From: Eutreptiella sp. 'Long Island Sound 2002'
Lineage: Eukaryota; Euglenozoa; Euglenophyceae; Eutreptiales; Eutreptiaceae
Assembly (NCBI GenBank): GCA_964036045.1
Contig: OZ038399.1
Coordinates: 26,115,349-26,179,348 of the forward strand
Reading direction: 5' to 3'
Length of the DNA: 64,000 nucleotides
Position 1 is the stretch's first letter. Every line of letters starts with the position of its first letter. This document shows, piece by piece, positions 31,922 to 42,319 of the stretch. A model generated the notes under the pieces. The model was given only the letters and a program-made list of their open reading frames with translations, did not search any database and was not told the origin of the DNA. Position numbers and translations under genes: made by a program.

Positions 31922-32577
31922 TACCGTACAAATCCTAAAGATTCGCGGAAGCCTAATTTTTGCATTGGGTGTTTTGAATTAATAATAAGCAAAATTTTTG
32001 CGACAGCATCCAAAATGGGCAAAAAATATCTTATTTTTTTGCGATTTTTTTTGCGGAACCCATTTTTGCGTAGGGCGTTACGCCAAAAACTATTTTTTTT
32101 TGCATTTGTTTTTGCATTTTGGGGATTGGTGTTGATTCATTTTGTTGCTACTGCAAGAGACCGTGCGTACCTGGGGCTTTGGGATTGCAGTCCATTCCTA
32201 CATAGGCATAAAAATGTGGATCAGTTGGACTCTGGGATTGCAGTCCATGGCACAGATAAGCACCATCCCGGATGCCCTGTTACCTGGTCCCTGATTCATC
32301 ATTCTCTGAAAGCAAAGCAAGGTGCAAAATGGGGCATGAGACACGGAAGAGGGGGGCAACAAGCAGTGGGGAAAACTCTCCCGCGATTCTGGCATTCTTG
32401 CAGAAAGGGGGGCAGGGGCAAAAAATATTTTTTGCGATTTTTTTGCAGAACCCATTTTTGCGTGCGGCATGACGCCAAAAATTAATTTATTTTTTGCATT
32501 CTTTTTTTTTTTGGCGGACAACAACACCTTGTGCCGGGAATCAAATATTTCCGCAAATCTTTAGGATTTGTACGGTA
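31922..32577. mobile_element. 656-bp element with 29-bp terminal inverted repeats
   Basis: 31922-31950 (TACCGTACAAATCCTAAAGA, then TTCGCGGAA) is the reverse complement of 32549-32577 with one mismatch. The interior is A/T-rich with two related TTTTTTGCGA...GGAACCCATTTTTGCG blocks (32025-32120 and 32420-32515). No transposase; a MITE-like element. Confidence 0.8.
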
Positions 32578-32579
32578 CC

Positions 32580-34370
32580 TACCAGCCGGGGGGAAATCAT
32601 TTACTGCATGAGAGTGGGACAGTCTCGCGCTACTCACAAGCTGCTCACATTGGTGCAAACCAAGCGTTTGGGGTCAGTGCTTCAGGCGTTATTGTGTTCG
32701 TCGAACGACTGGTGCATTCATCTTATTCACCCAGCCAGACACTCCTTGTAGTGGCATTCTCTGGGTCCACACTGCAAGCATCTGGACCAGGTGGGGCTTG
32801 AGGGTGGGGAGGGAGCTTTGCACTGCCTCAGCCACCACCCACTCCTTGGCAAACACTGGAGTTCCTGCCACAGCAAACCAACAGCTGACCGGTTGCACGA
32901 CCAGCAACCGCTACGCCAGCACCACAACACAACCCACACACGTGATAACTGCGCAAGTGCAACCTGACGATGGTCTCCTTGCAGAGCTCATTGTCATCCG
33001 TCATGCAACTGCACGCAGCGTTGACGCGACACTGAGTGACAGCGGGGGTAGGGTATCGACTGTTTCATGGTAAGCCCCCCCCCCGCCCTGCACAAGAAAC
33101 AGCAATGATATACCTTTGGCTTTCTGGTCTGGACTTGCGTCAGTAGCATGCTGGCTGTTGGCACTGGATTTTGTTGGGCTCACTGCACTGCAATCACCAG
33201 CAGATGTTTCCGGTGCTGCCCTGGTGTCGGTTGCATGGTTGCCCGTGGGTGCAAGCTCTGTCAGGGAAGACTTGGTTGTGCATTCCGCACTGAGCAATGG
33301 GCCTACAATGAAGACACAGGCGAGTGGGCGGCGTGCATAGAGGCGCAGACAAACTCCAGACAAGATCGGTACAACTGTACACAAGCGACTGTCGCATGTA
33401 TGCTGCGCAGCACAGCAAGCCGATACACTGCCCATCCAACCCCGCATGAGTGCAAATCCATGAAAGGTGAGGGGAGGGCTCGGCCGTTCGCACTAGAATG
33501 GGCGAATGCAGGCTTCCTGTTTGGTGGCCTGTACTGCCTTTCTTTCCTTCTTCTTACGGGGTGGATTGGTATTGAGGGGAGGGGATGGAGGTTCAAGGGC
33601 TGGGCAGATGCTGGCCCTGGCAAGCCGGGACAAGCCCGAGACTCTCTCACCAATGCAGCCGACTGCGGTGCTACCCCTTCCGTGGGAGGTGCTAAAATCG
33701 GATCCATCACCCCAACAGCCCCCCACCCAGAGCTGGTTGTTGGGGTGGGGGGGGAGGGGTACCGCGGGCTTTAGGCTCCTGCATGAGCCCTGTCAATAAC
33801 CTGTGCCCCAGCTACCCTACTTGTATGGGTAACACCGTACGCACCGCAACAGTTTGGTCCCTACAACAACACTTGAGTGACGTCCAACAGTACCCAGTTC
33901 CAAACCCAGCTATGCAGAAAACACTCGCAGGCAGGCTGCCCTGGGCGGGCTTAGTAGAGCAGTGCATTGTACTCCAAGGCAAGCGACTTGGGACCCAATG
34001 TATGCCACTCCGGAGTTGGAGTTATAGCCAAGCCCCGTGGGTGTGCACAGTGCATTTCCAGGGCTAGCATGCAATCCGTATCCTGCAGACCGGTCAGCTG
34101 GGTAAAGTGCACGGATGAGGCTCATATATCTCTCGGGGACATTCATAACCTGCCAACACGGAGCAAATTCGCACTTTTTCAGGGTTTTCTCAATTTTTTG
34201 TCCAATGCACCAAAATTTCGTTCCGTAGGGGGGGGGGGGGGGTTATGTGTATACTTGTTGAAATCTGTGAGAAAAGGGCATTTCAGAAATGTATGGGTTG
34301 GGGGGTGTAAGTGGTCACCTTTTTGAGCACTAGAACTGCAAAGTCGGCATGCAAACATGCACTGAACATT
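32580..34370. other. No supported gene; exon-like segments of uncertain strand
   Basis: Plus-strand segments near 32960-33070 and 33200-33470 end at plausible GTAAGC and GTGAGG donors. The minus strand is also open across 33000-33447. Nothing is recognisable and I cannot choose a strand. A G15 tract lies at about 34227-34241. Confidence 0.35.
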
Positions 34371-34380
34371 TCACACTCGC

Positions 34381-34775
34381 TTATTCCGAATCGTTGTTTG
34401 CATTGTCTTTTTCAGGCAGGGCTGGGACCCCGTTTGGGCAGACATAACCATGCTTATTGTTGGGAATGTATTTTTTCAGCTTTTGCCAATCCTGCAGCCT
34501 GCGGCTCTTCACTGGTACCCACCCTGAATTCAGAGGCATGGCCCAGAGACCATCTGTTGTGAGGTCGACATTCTGTTGCTTCGTCAGCCTCACCTTGTGC
34601 CACTCAATGGACTCGCTGTACCCGGCTTTAATCCACACAAAAGCAGGATGAGGGCAAAGGTTGCCCTCATCAGGGGTGGTACCAAAGTCCAACCACTTGC
34701 GCACATAAGGTTTCTGTGGTGCATCGGGGGAAGCAATAGCACATTGCGTGAATTTGTGTGTGGACATGGTGGCTG
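34381..34775 (-). CDS. Hypothetical protein, probable terminal exon
   Basis: About 130 aa read on the minus strand after a strong acceptor (a run of T, then GTCAACAG) at 34776, with an ATG four codons in and stop at 34381-34383. The composition is protein-like, with no low complexity: W, Y, H and P rich, with a KLKKYIPNNKHGYVCPNG segment. It ends in an acidic tail. No family recognised. An upstream open segment on the same strand (about 35385-35090), which also follows a T-rich acceptor, may be another exon, but the phases do not join directly. Confidence 0.4.
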
Positions 34776-35399
34776 CCTGTTGACAAAAAAAGGCAGCAAG
34801 CAACACAGGCACCGTCCAAAACGGACGAAAATCTGAAACATGTTGTCAGTACAGCATGCAGACCTGGGGTGTTCCAAATGGCCCTTTTCAAGACCTTTCC
34901 GAATATACCCCACATACCCCCCCCCCTACAGGACACTCAGCAGGCACAAATGAGGCAGCAATGGCACTGACCCCGTAAAACGCTCCGTGTTGGCATGAAT
35001 GTCGGTGTCCCCGAGAGATATGGACAGTAGAGAAAAAAGTTGTGGACACCTAAAAGAACGTCATGACAGCAAATCATACCCCAACACTGCCTACTTTGAG
35101 GCAGGCCTGGCCACCCCTGTTCTTCGGCGATGGCTTTTCGGTCCAAAGTCATGCTAACGCAGTGGTTGTTGTTGACCTCCGGCATGTTGTTGCCACGCTT
35201 GGGATGGCAATCACCACCAGTGGCCGCCTCACAGTCGGCTATGGTCTGCAAAACATGGGCCACGTCTGGGATTGTTCTGACAGGCTCAGCACCACAATGA
35301 CTGTTGGGAATCGATCTGTGTGTTGCGTCAATGATGTGACAGCCACTGACATCCTCAGAATGAACACCGTGCACCATACCTGTGAAAAAAACACAACAG

Positions 35400-36540
35400 C
35401 ATGCCAATTACAAGACCCATACAAAAGCGACAGAGCCATGCACAGCCTACACATAATCCAACACGCACAAAGTAGACTATTAACAGCATCAATGCACAAA
35501 TCAAGATCAGTATTTTGGCTCTCTGATTCCTCACACTGGGGAATACTTGCACTATGCACTACTTTTAAGCCACACGTTTTCTTTCGGCCTTAGGGAAGGT
35601 AGGGGACAACAAGACAAAACTGGGTTCTACAAAGGCTTGTTTGGTGGAGTCGTTTGGAAGGGGGCCAACTTGGAGGCTTTCTCAAATGCAACATGGACAA
35701 CATAAGAAGCATTTTGTGCCTTACCTCTCCTACAGCGTAGACTACATATAGACCGAAAAATCCCGGGTATCATACCCGTATTCAGCCTGAATCCTGTTTA
35801 TCGCATACGCTTTTGAAAGCGGGGTGCTACAAACCCAAGAGATTGGCGAACTAAACCGGGTATCATACTACGGGTGACCTTGGCATTTTCTTGTTCCCAA
35901 CTTCCCTAAACATGCAACAATAGTGGCCTTTTGGATCGCAACCACTAAGACACGCACAACAGGGCATATGACTCTTTGCAACTATCGTGTGTTGCTCCAA
36001 TCCCAAAGTCCACAAATAGCAAAAACCCATGCATGGGGCATCGTCTCATATACTACATTTTAGGGCTCGGGGTTCTTTAGCCTTGACGCAACCCTTGCAT
36101 GTCCACCAAATGTACCGCGGTCTGTGAGTCAACCCAATGCATTTCATGTAGAATACACAAGACAAATCACATTTAATGGGCAACAGTTTCGTAAGATGAA
36201 GCCTTTAGGGATCAGAGAATCACAAGCATCACATAGCACTAGAGGCTTGTGGTTCTTGGCCTTGGGGTTGGAAGCCACTAGAAAATGAGAAGGGATGGGC
36301 TTCAAATCAACCAAAATATCTGCTTTGGCACGTGCAGGGGGGCGCCGCATAGGCTTGCTCCCGATATTGCTTCATCAGGGCCTTCAAGCATTGAGTAACA
36401 ACTAATACCATCAACTACCAATAGCAAGGCGGAAGTCAAGCGGAATTTGCTCCAAAACAAGCCACTCACAAACACTCAACAGCGAAGTTCCCTTCCAAAC
36501 ACTCACTTGTGAAGGCCCCTCCCAAATAGTCACCGGTTCA
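35400..36540. other. No recognisable gene
   Basis: Unique-looking AT-richer DNA. A CCGGGTATCATACCCG palindrome is at 35761-35780 with a related CCGGGTATCATACTACGGG at about 35854. Confidence 0.4.
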
Positions 36541-36620
36541 GGGGGAATGTTTGCCTGGCGCGCGCCCGGCGCGCTACTTTTCTATTAACTATCCCGATTT
36601 CAGCCCCAGATTTACCCTCT
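36541..36620 (+). mobile_element. Left end of the DDE transposon family (solo)
   Basis: GGGGGAATGTTTGCCTGGCG begins the terminal repeat. The following CTACTTTTCTATTAACTATC and ATTTACCCTCTCATGGAG match 47478-47565. The rest of the element is absent. Confidence 0.7.
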
Positions 36621-36626
36621 CATGGA

Positions 36627-37003
36627 GTTCGGCCGTGTATCCCTCCTTCCCAACAGCAGGCAGCACAAAACATGCTCAGTCATTCCACAATGCCTCTCCT
36701 GCCCGGCCCCAATGTATAACCTGTAAACACTGGTAGCAGGTCCCTATAGAGTCAAAGAAATAGCAAACCCGGGAGGGTGGGTGGGCCCACCATGGTAAAA
36801 TCAAAAACCACCGGGAGTAGGAAAACAGGCATCTATACATCTGTACTACAGCGACTGTGAGCTCTGTGGAAGGAGGGATGTTGTTACCCGAACTCCAGTT
36901 CCCTTGACGACCTAAACTTCGGCCGTGTATCCCTCCTTCCCAACAGCAGGCAGCACAAAACACGCTCAGTCATTCCACAATGCCTCACCTCCCCGGCCCC
37001 TTT
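36627..37003. repeat. 85-bp direct repeats flanking a ~200-bp segment
   Basis: TTCGGCCGTGTATCCCTCCT...CGGCCCC occurs at about 36628-36713 and 36918-37003. Part of the enclosed segment (36790-36912) recurs at 44212-44336. Confidence 0.85.
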
Positions 37004-37064
37004 AAGATCGAGCGAATGCGAGACCAGACAAAACAGACTGTCCGGCCCTCCGGCTCAAGGTAGC

Positions 37065-37862
37065 TTACCAAGGAAAAGGTGGCACTTGGGTGCTGGCAAA
37101 AAACGGTTCCTGTGCAAACTGCCAGGCGCGAAAACGCCTGTCTGCACTCGTGCGGACCTCGTGAATGTGACGAAAATCAAAAGCACGGCTTGGCGGGTCA
37201 ACTGGATTTTGTTCTGTGCTAACCCCGAAAACTGACATCCGCAACCGTGTCCAGGACCGGAACCAAAAGAAACGTCTTAATATTCGCTGTTGCGTGGACA
37301 AAGCAGTGCTGGCACGCAAAGAAGTGGCTTGGGCACGGGCCACAAAACTGTCACAACCCAAATAGGCTCTGCTCCAGCCCATAAACCCAGCTATCTGGAA
37401 ACTACGAACAATGGCAAGCAGTTTAGCCTGTTGCAATGTCTTGACCCACTTAGGGCAGCGCCAGTGTCGAAAATCCCCACCCGGGAGGTACACACCCATG
37501 AAAAATCGGCGACCATCCGTTGGTGGGGCTGCGTCACAAAACAGGAAATGCTTATCCGCCACACCCTCCCTAGGCAAAGCAGGACAATTGTCAGGCTTAA
37601 GCTGCTGGGGTAACAAGGCATAAATTATAGCGGTCATCAAAGACCTCAATAGGGACAAGCCACAATAAACATGGTCACCCATCAACCAGTGGTATGCAGT
37701 GGCCAGGAACGCCGCAGCGCCGGCGTTGGGTCGGAGTGCCCATTCCAAACGGCCTAGCAAGCGGGACATCAACGTCATGTCAAAAGGGCCAATAACAGCC
37801 AGAACCCACCGGCCCAAAAATGCCAACCAACAGGCCTTGTCTATTGTCCATCCTACCCTCAA
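37065..37862 (-). CDS. RNase H and C-terminal region of retroelement 2
   Basis: A 265-aa frame. RNase H-like blocks: FLFCDAAPP (first Asp), QQAKLLAI where a catalytic Glu is expected but not present, YLGCDSFVA (Asp) and NPVDPPSR (terminal Asp), the NPxDxxSR ending being typical of Ty3/DIRS RNase H. Loss of the Glu suggests impaired activity. The start is set by a frame break near 37850, not by a real initiation codon. Confidence 0.7.
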   Translation of the reverse strand: MRVGWTIDKACWLAFLGRWVLAVIGPFDMTLMSRLLGRLEWALRPNAGAAAFLATAYHWLMGDHVYCGLSLLRSLMTAIIYALLPQQLKPDNCPALPREGVADKHFLFCDAAPPTDGRRFFMGVYLPGGDFRHWRCPKWVKTLQQAKLLAIVRSFQIAGFMGWSRAYLGCDSFVARAQATSLRASTALSTQQRILRRFFWFRSWTRLRMSVFGVSTEQNPVDPPSRAFDFRHIHEVRTSADRRFRAWQFAQEPFFASTQVPPFPW

Positions 37863-37869
37863 CAGTGTC

Positions 37870-38700
37870 GAACCATTTCCCTGTGAAATCCAGTCGTTGC
37901 GTGGGTTCGAACACTGATTTCGGGCTAATTAGGAAACCTGCACGACGCAGTCTGCGGGCCACGTTGCGGGTATCTCTCCCCACCTTGGGTTTCTTGGCCA
38001 CTAACAAAATGTCATCCAGATATACAAATCCCTCTGACTGCAGTCTGGCCAGGACACCCTTCACAATTCCGGAGACCAATTTCTGGCACACCACTGGGCT
38101 AAAGGCCCACCCGAACGGAAGCCTGGTCCACCTGTACCCCCCCCCCCCCCATGGACATAAACCTTAAAACTGTGTCTCCACTGGGCAGGCAAGCAAATGG
38201 ACCAAAAACAGTTACTCAAGTCCAGTTTACACACCCACCACCCCGACTTACCCTCTCGGAAAATCAGTCGATCCCTTATTTTTTCCACTTGTGGTAACCA
38301 AAACCCTTTGGGTTTTATGTCGTCCGCATGGTTTTGTTTTCTACAGTTGAATATCATGCTGCATTTTTCGGAGTCTTCCGCCCTCCCCGTCGCCACACTG
38401 TCTCCTGTTGCCTTCAGCCCCCCCGCCTGTCGCATGGCTTCCAACATTTCTGGCACCCCCTTCCCCTTGGAAATCATGGGGGGTTGCTATGACTCCCACT
38501 CTTTGTATCTCTCGCACAGTCCCTTTGGGACCCACTTCTGCCACAGGCTGGGGGCCACCCTGACTTTTCCTACTGCACCCACTCCTTTGCTGGCAAGCTC
38601 CGGATCCGCATGGCAATTCTCCTCTTCCTCCGGGTAGTAGGACTCAGTGCTCACCTGCGATAGTCCCACTTGTGACAGGGTCTCCATAGCCTCCAACACC
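37870..38700 (-). pseudogene. Reverse transcriptase of retroelement 2
   Basis: Motif A KLDLSNCFWSI, then a C14/G14 tract (38137-38150) that puts glycine codons into the finger/palm region and shifts the frame. RLPFGWAFSPVVCQ and motif C YLDD (intact), GFLISPKS and FTGKW follow. One stop interrupts the frame at about 38486, upstream of motif A. Confidence 0.8.
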
Positions 38701-40075
38701 CCGTTATATCAATACAATGCTTCAGCAAACGAAATTTCGACCTCTGCCGCAGATGTGCACGCAGGGTCACATTCACATATTGGTCACCAGAATTAAGAAG
38801 ATGTGACCTGTTAGGGCGACCCAAAAAAAGGTACAAACATGTGTCCTTATACCGGTAAAGGTTGTCATCAACCTTCGTCAGCTGTTGCCTATCTATGTGA
38901 CTTGGCACATTATCAATCACCTCCACAATGGGTGTATCTTTTGGAGGATTGGCCGCCCTCTTCACGTCAATACCCCGTTTCAGGATCTCGTCACACACGC
39001 GTTCAAATGTTGCGTGTGTTTGCGTCTTTTTCTTTGCATGATCGTGCATGACGAGGGGGCTGATGTACTGAGCCACAGTACGACTCACCTTGGGGTGACA
39101 TAAAGTAGTTGTACCCTTCCATAGCAATTGGAACAGAAAAATGTTACCATGTGGATCAGTGACAGGCGATCCGGTGATCATGTGCTTCTCGTCACTGTAG
39201 GCAATATACACGTTGCTCACCCCCGCAGCCTCGTACGTCCCCTTGAGGGAGGGAAAATAGTGAATCGGTGTTTCATCCATTGCCAACCGGCAGCATCGGG
39301 GTATTGAAGTCATGCCCTCTGGCATGGTGATTCCATGTGCAGCAGGGTATGCAAATACGTCAAGCAGTTGCCTCCGCCATTCATTGTGAGCCACAATGTC
39401 GGCGATCGTAGATGCGGCGCGATCGGTATCCCCTGACCTCCAAGTCATATCATATCGCCGCTTAAAATCGCGAGCCCAGTATGCATCAAAACTCGGGGTA
39501 CACTCTGGAGCAAGGTACGGTCGACTTTTGGCAACCAAATCTTTCGCCAATAAAGCAATGCACTCACGATCTACAGAAGCACCTTCAACCCGTACATCAT
39601 CAAAATAAGTCTTCAAAGAGGTGCTTTCCTCGTGAGTCAATTTTCCAGGCCGACCAAGAGGATTGGTGCACCCCTGGGCAGCCAACTTCTTGCCCCAGTC
39701 GCGCAAAGTACTGACAGGTGGGCAATCGTTTTCACCATACTTCAAAATACATTTCTCAGACCCGGCATTCATATACAATGTTGAAGCCTCTTGCCGCTGA
39801 TCATCATCCCATTTAGACCATGGTTTTTTCGAATATGCATCCCGCTTTGCACTTTGATTGCGAGCTCCGGCGGTAGCTTTGAGGTGTTGCACCATTGCAG
39901 AAATCTTCTCCTGCTGGTCATCGGTTTTGGGCTTGGGAGCCAAAAAACGAAGCATGGCGTCCACAAAACTGGACAGTGTAGGCAGAAAATGGACAACAGT
40001 GCAAAGCGGAATGCATATTTGAATGAACCATGGTCCCAGTGGAATGAGGATCAACGTCCTATTTCCATTTAACAA
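38651..40075 (-). pseudogene. pogo/DDE_1-like transposase inserted in retroelement 2
   Basis: A 474-aa frame; the transposase probably starts at the Met near residue 41. The N-terminal part is a helix-turn-helix-like DNA-binding region (residues about 90-215, with GRPGKLT). The catalytic triad is Asp267 (AMDETPIHYF), Asp388 (VIDNVPSHI) and Asp431 (SGDQYVN), the DDD pattern of pogo-type enzymes. The frame then runs into retroelement sequence at about 38706 (the last ~15 residues are another frame of the retroelement), so the 3' end of the transposon is missing. Confidence 0.7.
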
Positions 40076-40709
40076 TGTACGGGATTAAAGTGCTGTTGTA
40101 GATCGTGAGTGCATCAGGGGATACCGACCGCGCCCCATCTATGTGCGAATAAACCATCAAACCACTCGTCACCCTTTGGGTTTCAGAGTGGATTGCAGAT
40201 GCACGGCGGCCTGGTTGGGTGAAGAATTCATGGGACAAGGTTTTAACAATTGTCCCAGAAGTTGCTTCTGTCGATGATGTGCCCCCAGCTCCCAGTGTAA
40301 TATTTCTGCCAGCCCCTCCCACTGAAATTTCTGGCACAAGGATGGTTTTGCCTGATGTTGTGGACCCAGAGCAGCTGATTGCGGATGCACGGGCAAAAGA
40401 CAGGCAGAAGTGGCAGCCTGCACCAGTCCGCAAGCGGGCGCGCCAGAGTTCAGTGCTGAGTCCTCTCTATCCATTTCTGCACCTGTGACAGTGATAGTGA
40501 TAGTGATAGTGGCAGTGACAGCGACCCTGCTACAGAAAAGACCAAGCCGTGTGTCCCGGGTGCAGGTGTAGATGAGAAGAAGCAGCACAAGGAGGAGGCA
40601 TGCAAGTAGTGGCATTTCGTGCCCAAAATTCCTCTCTGTTTTGTACGGTGCAACTGATCTTTTTCGCATTTCAAATGACTCTAGATCAAGCATCGTGGCT
40701 AAATTTCGC

Positions 40710-40819
40710 GCCGGGTTTATTTCGCACAGCAGCCTGAAAATTGAGGGGAAAATTTCGCACACATTTGAAATACGAAATTTTCCACAGCGAAATATTCCCA
40801 TTGCGAACCCCCCCCCCCC
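40710..40819 (-). mobile_element. Probable transposon terminus: G12, TTCGCAATGGG, repeated TTTCGC
   Basis: Read on the minus strand, the C12 at 40808-40819 becomes a G12 start, followed by TTCGCAATGGG and spaced TTTCGC/GCGAAAT units to about 40710. It resembles 28026-28100. It could be the outer end of the inserted pogo-like element; no matching left end is seen near 38706. Confidence 0.45.
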
Positions 40820-41024
40820 TGTATCTGCCACTCCCTCGCCACTGGACGCGTCAGCCACTCCTTGCACCATGGATAACAGTGCGGCATTCAGTCTCGGCCT
40901 CTGATTCTCTGGGACTCCCTCCAGGTGACTCAGTGCCGGGATCGCGCTGCAAGTTCTACACTCTTTTGGGTCGACAGAGCCACTTTCGTCTCTTGCATGA
41001 TCACCCCCGACTGTGCTCTCGACA

Positions 41025-42319
41025 TCACGCGTGACTGTCTCCAAAACGGTACTCTCCTTCGGAATTGTCCTCCTCTCTGCTTTCGGCTCGCTCCCGGACT
41101 TCGGAATCCGATGCTCCTCGAGTACGCTGGCGTTTCGCCCCTGTGGCCTTCTGCTTCTCCCCGCCCAGTGTCTCCCCGTCACGTCTGCCAAGGCCTGAAT
41201 CACGGACGTCCTTACGAATCCACGCTGCCCACCATGTGGTACTGCTCCAGGTGCCCATGCGGGTGTGTATTTCGTCCCCTTCGACCACTGGCACTGGCTG
41301 TCGGCCCCGGTCTTCGAATATCCAAGAGTGTCCAGGAGTGGCATAGTGCAGGGCCACCGTAGGCGTCTTCCAACCACCCGCCAACTGCAAGGTGCCCCCC
41401 CTGCAGCCATTGGCCCACAGCTGGGCCGCCCCAAGTCTTCTGAGACTATGCCACCGCAGCTCGGGCCAGGTGGTCGGTGCCACCAGCAACTTGAAGCTCG
41501 CTTCCAACTCCTCCACGCTGCCGAAGTTCCCACTGTACTCCGTTCTGCCCGTTTGCCGCTGCCTGCCCATGTGGATGAACTCGAGCCACTGTGTTGCCAA
41601 CGGCCCCACGGGTTGTCCGTGCCATCCCACTCTATTTTTGACTCCATAGAACTCCATGACTCCCTTCTCCTTTCGGCATATCGTGATCGCTTCGCTGATA
41701 CGGAGCACGTTTGTGCTTGCCAGAATCGCCAGAATCGCCAGTGTCTCCGCTTCTGCCCAGGACAACGTTGCCCTTTTGGCCACCACCTCAGGGAAAATCG
41801 ACGACGGGGCCCATCGGATCTGAACTCCCATTCTTCGGATGCGTAGTTTCTCCACCACTTTGACCATTTGCCAGTCCCTTGGCTGCCCGACCGTCGGTAT
41901 GCGTCCCGACTTTTCCACGATACGGAGTCCCGCGAGGATCTTTTTGATCGGGCCTTCATAGTGCCCTGCCCGTACCACCTGCGGGAGCGTCTCCTCCAGG
42001 GCTCCTCTGACTCCCAGGTCCGGTCTCCTGCACAGGACCCCCAAGTATCGCCGGAAACCTGCCACGTATCCGTCCCGGCTCTTTTTCTCCAATCGCTTCC
42101 ACATTGTCGCCATGTATCCGCTCCCCAATTCTTGTTCCGCTGTGTCCACAGCCTCCAGCAAGGCCTCTCGGATCGACGGCACGGGGTCTTCAACTCCCTG
42201 GGCATGCGGTGCATGTGCTGGCGCCTGTCGCCCTCTCCCCGCTTCCTCCCTTGGGACACCTCTCTCATTCCCACTACCCCCCCCCTCCGCCGGGCACGGT
42301 AGGTTCTCCCGCGATTCAT
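41025..42319 (-). CDS. Tyrosine recombinase of retroelement 2
   Basis: Numbering from an in-frame ATG at 42443: Arg248 (VLRISEA), His332-x-x-Arg335 (WHSLRR), Trp358 and Tyr367 (AGGWKTPTVALHY), so the catalytic set is intact. The true start may be the ATG overlapping the gag stop (42319), with the frame joined through C9 at 42277-42285, because translation from 42443 would overlap the gag zinc finger. The C-terminal ~100 residues are charged and disordered. The stop lies just before the foreign insert. Confidence 0.8.

Noticed and set aside
33000-33480. Exon calls on either strand
   Set aside because: Both strands are open with plausible donors, and no motif or phase-consistent partner exon could be found.
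40169-42319. 716-codon open frame on the minus strand
   Set aside because: It overlaps the tyrosine recombinase in a shifted frame, has extreme R/W/G composition and no motif. Only its first ~12 codons (ATGA overlap) may be used.
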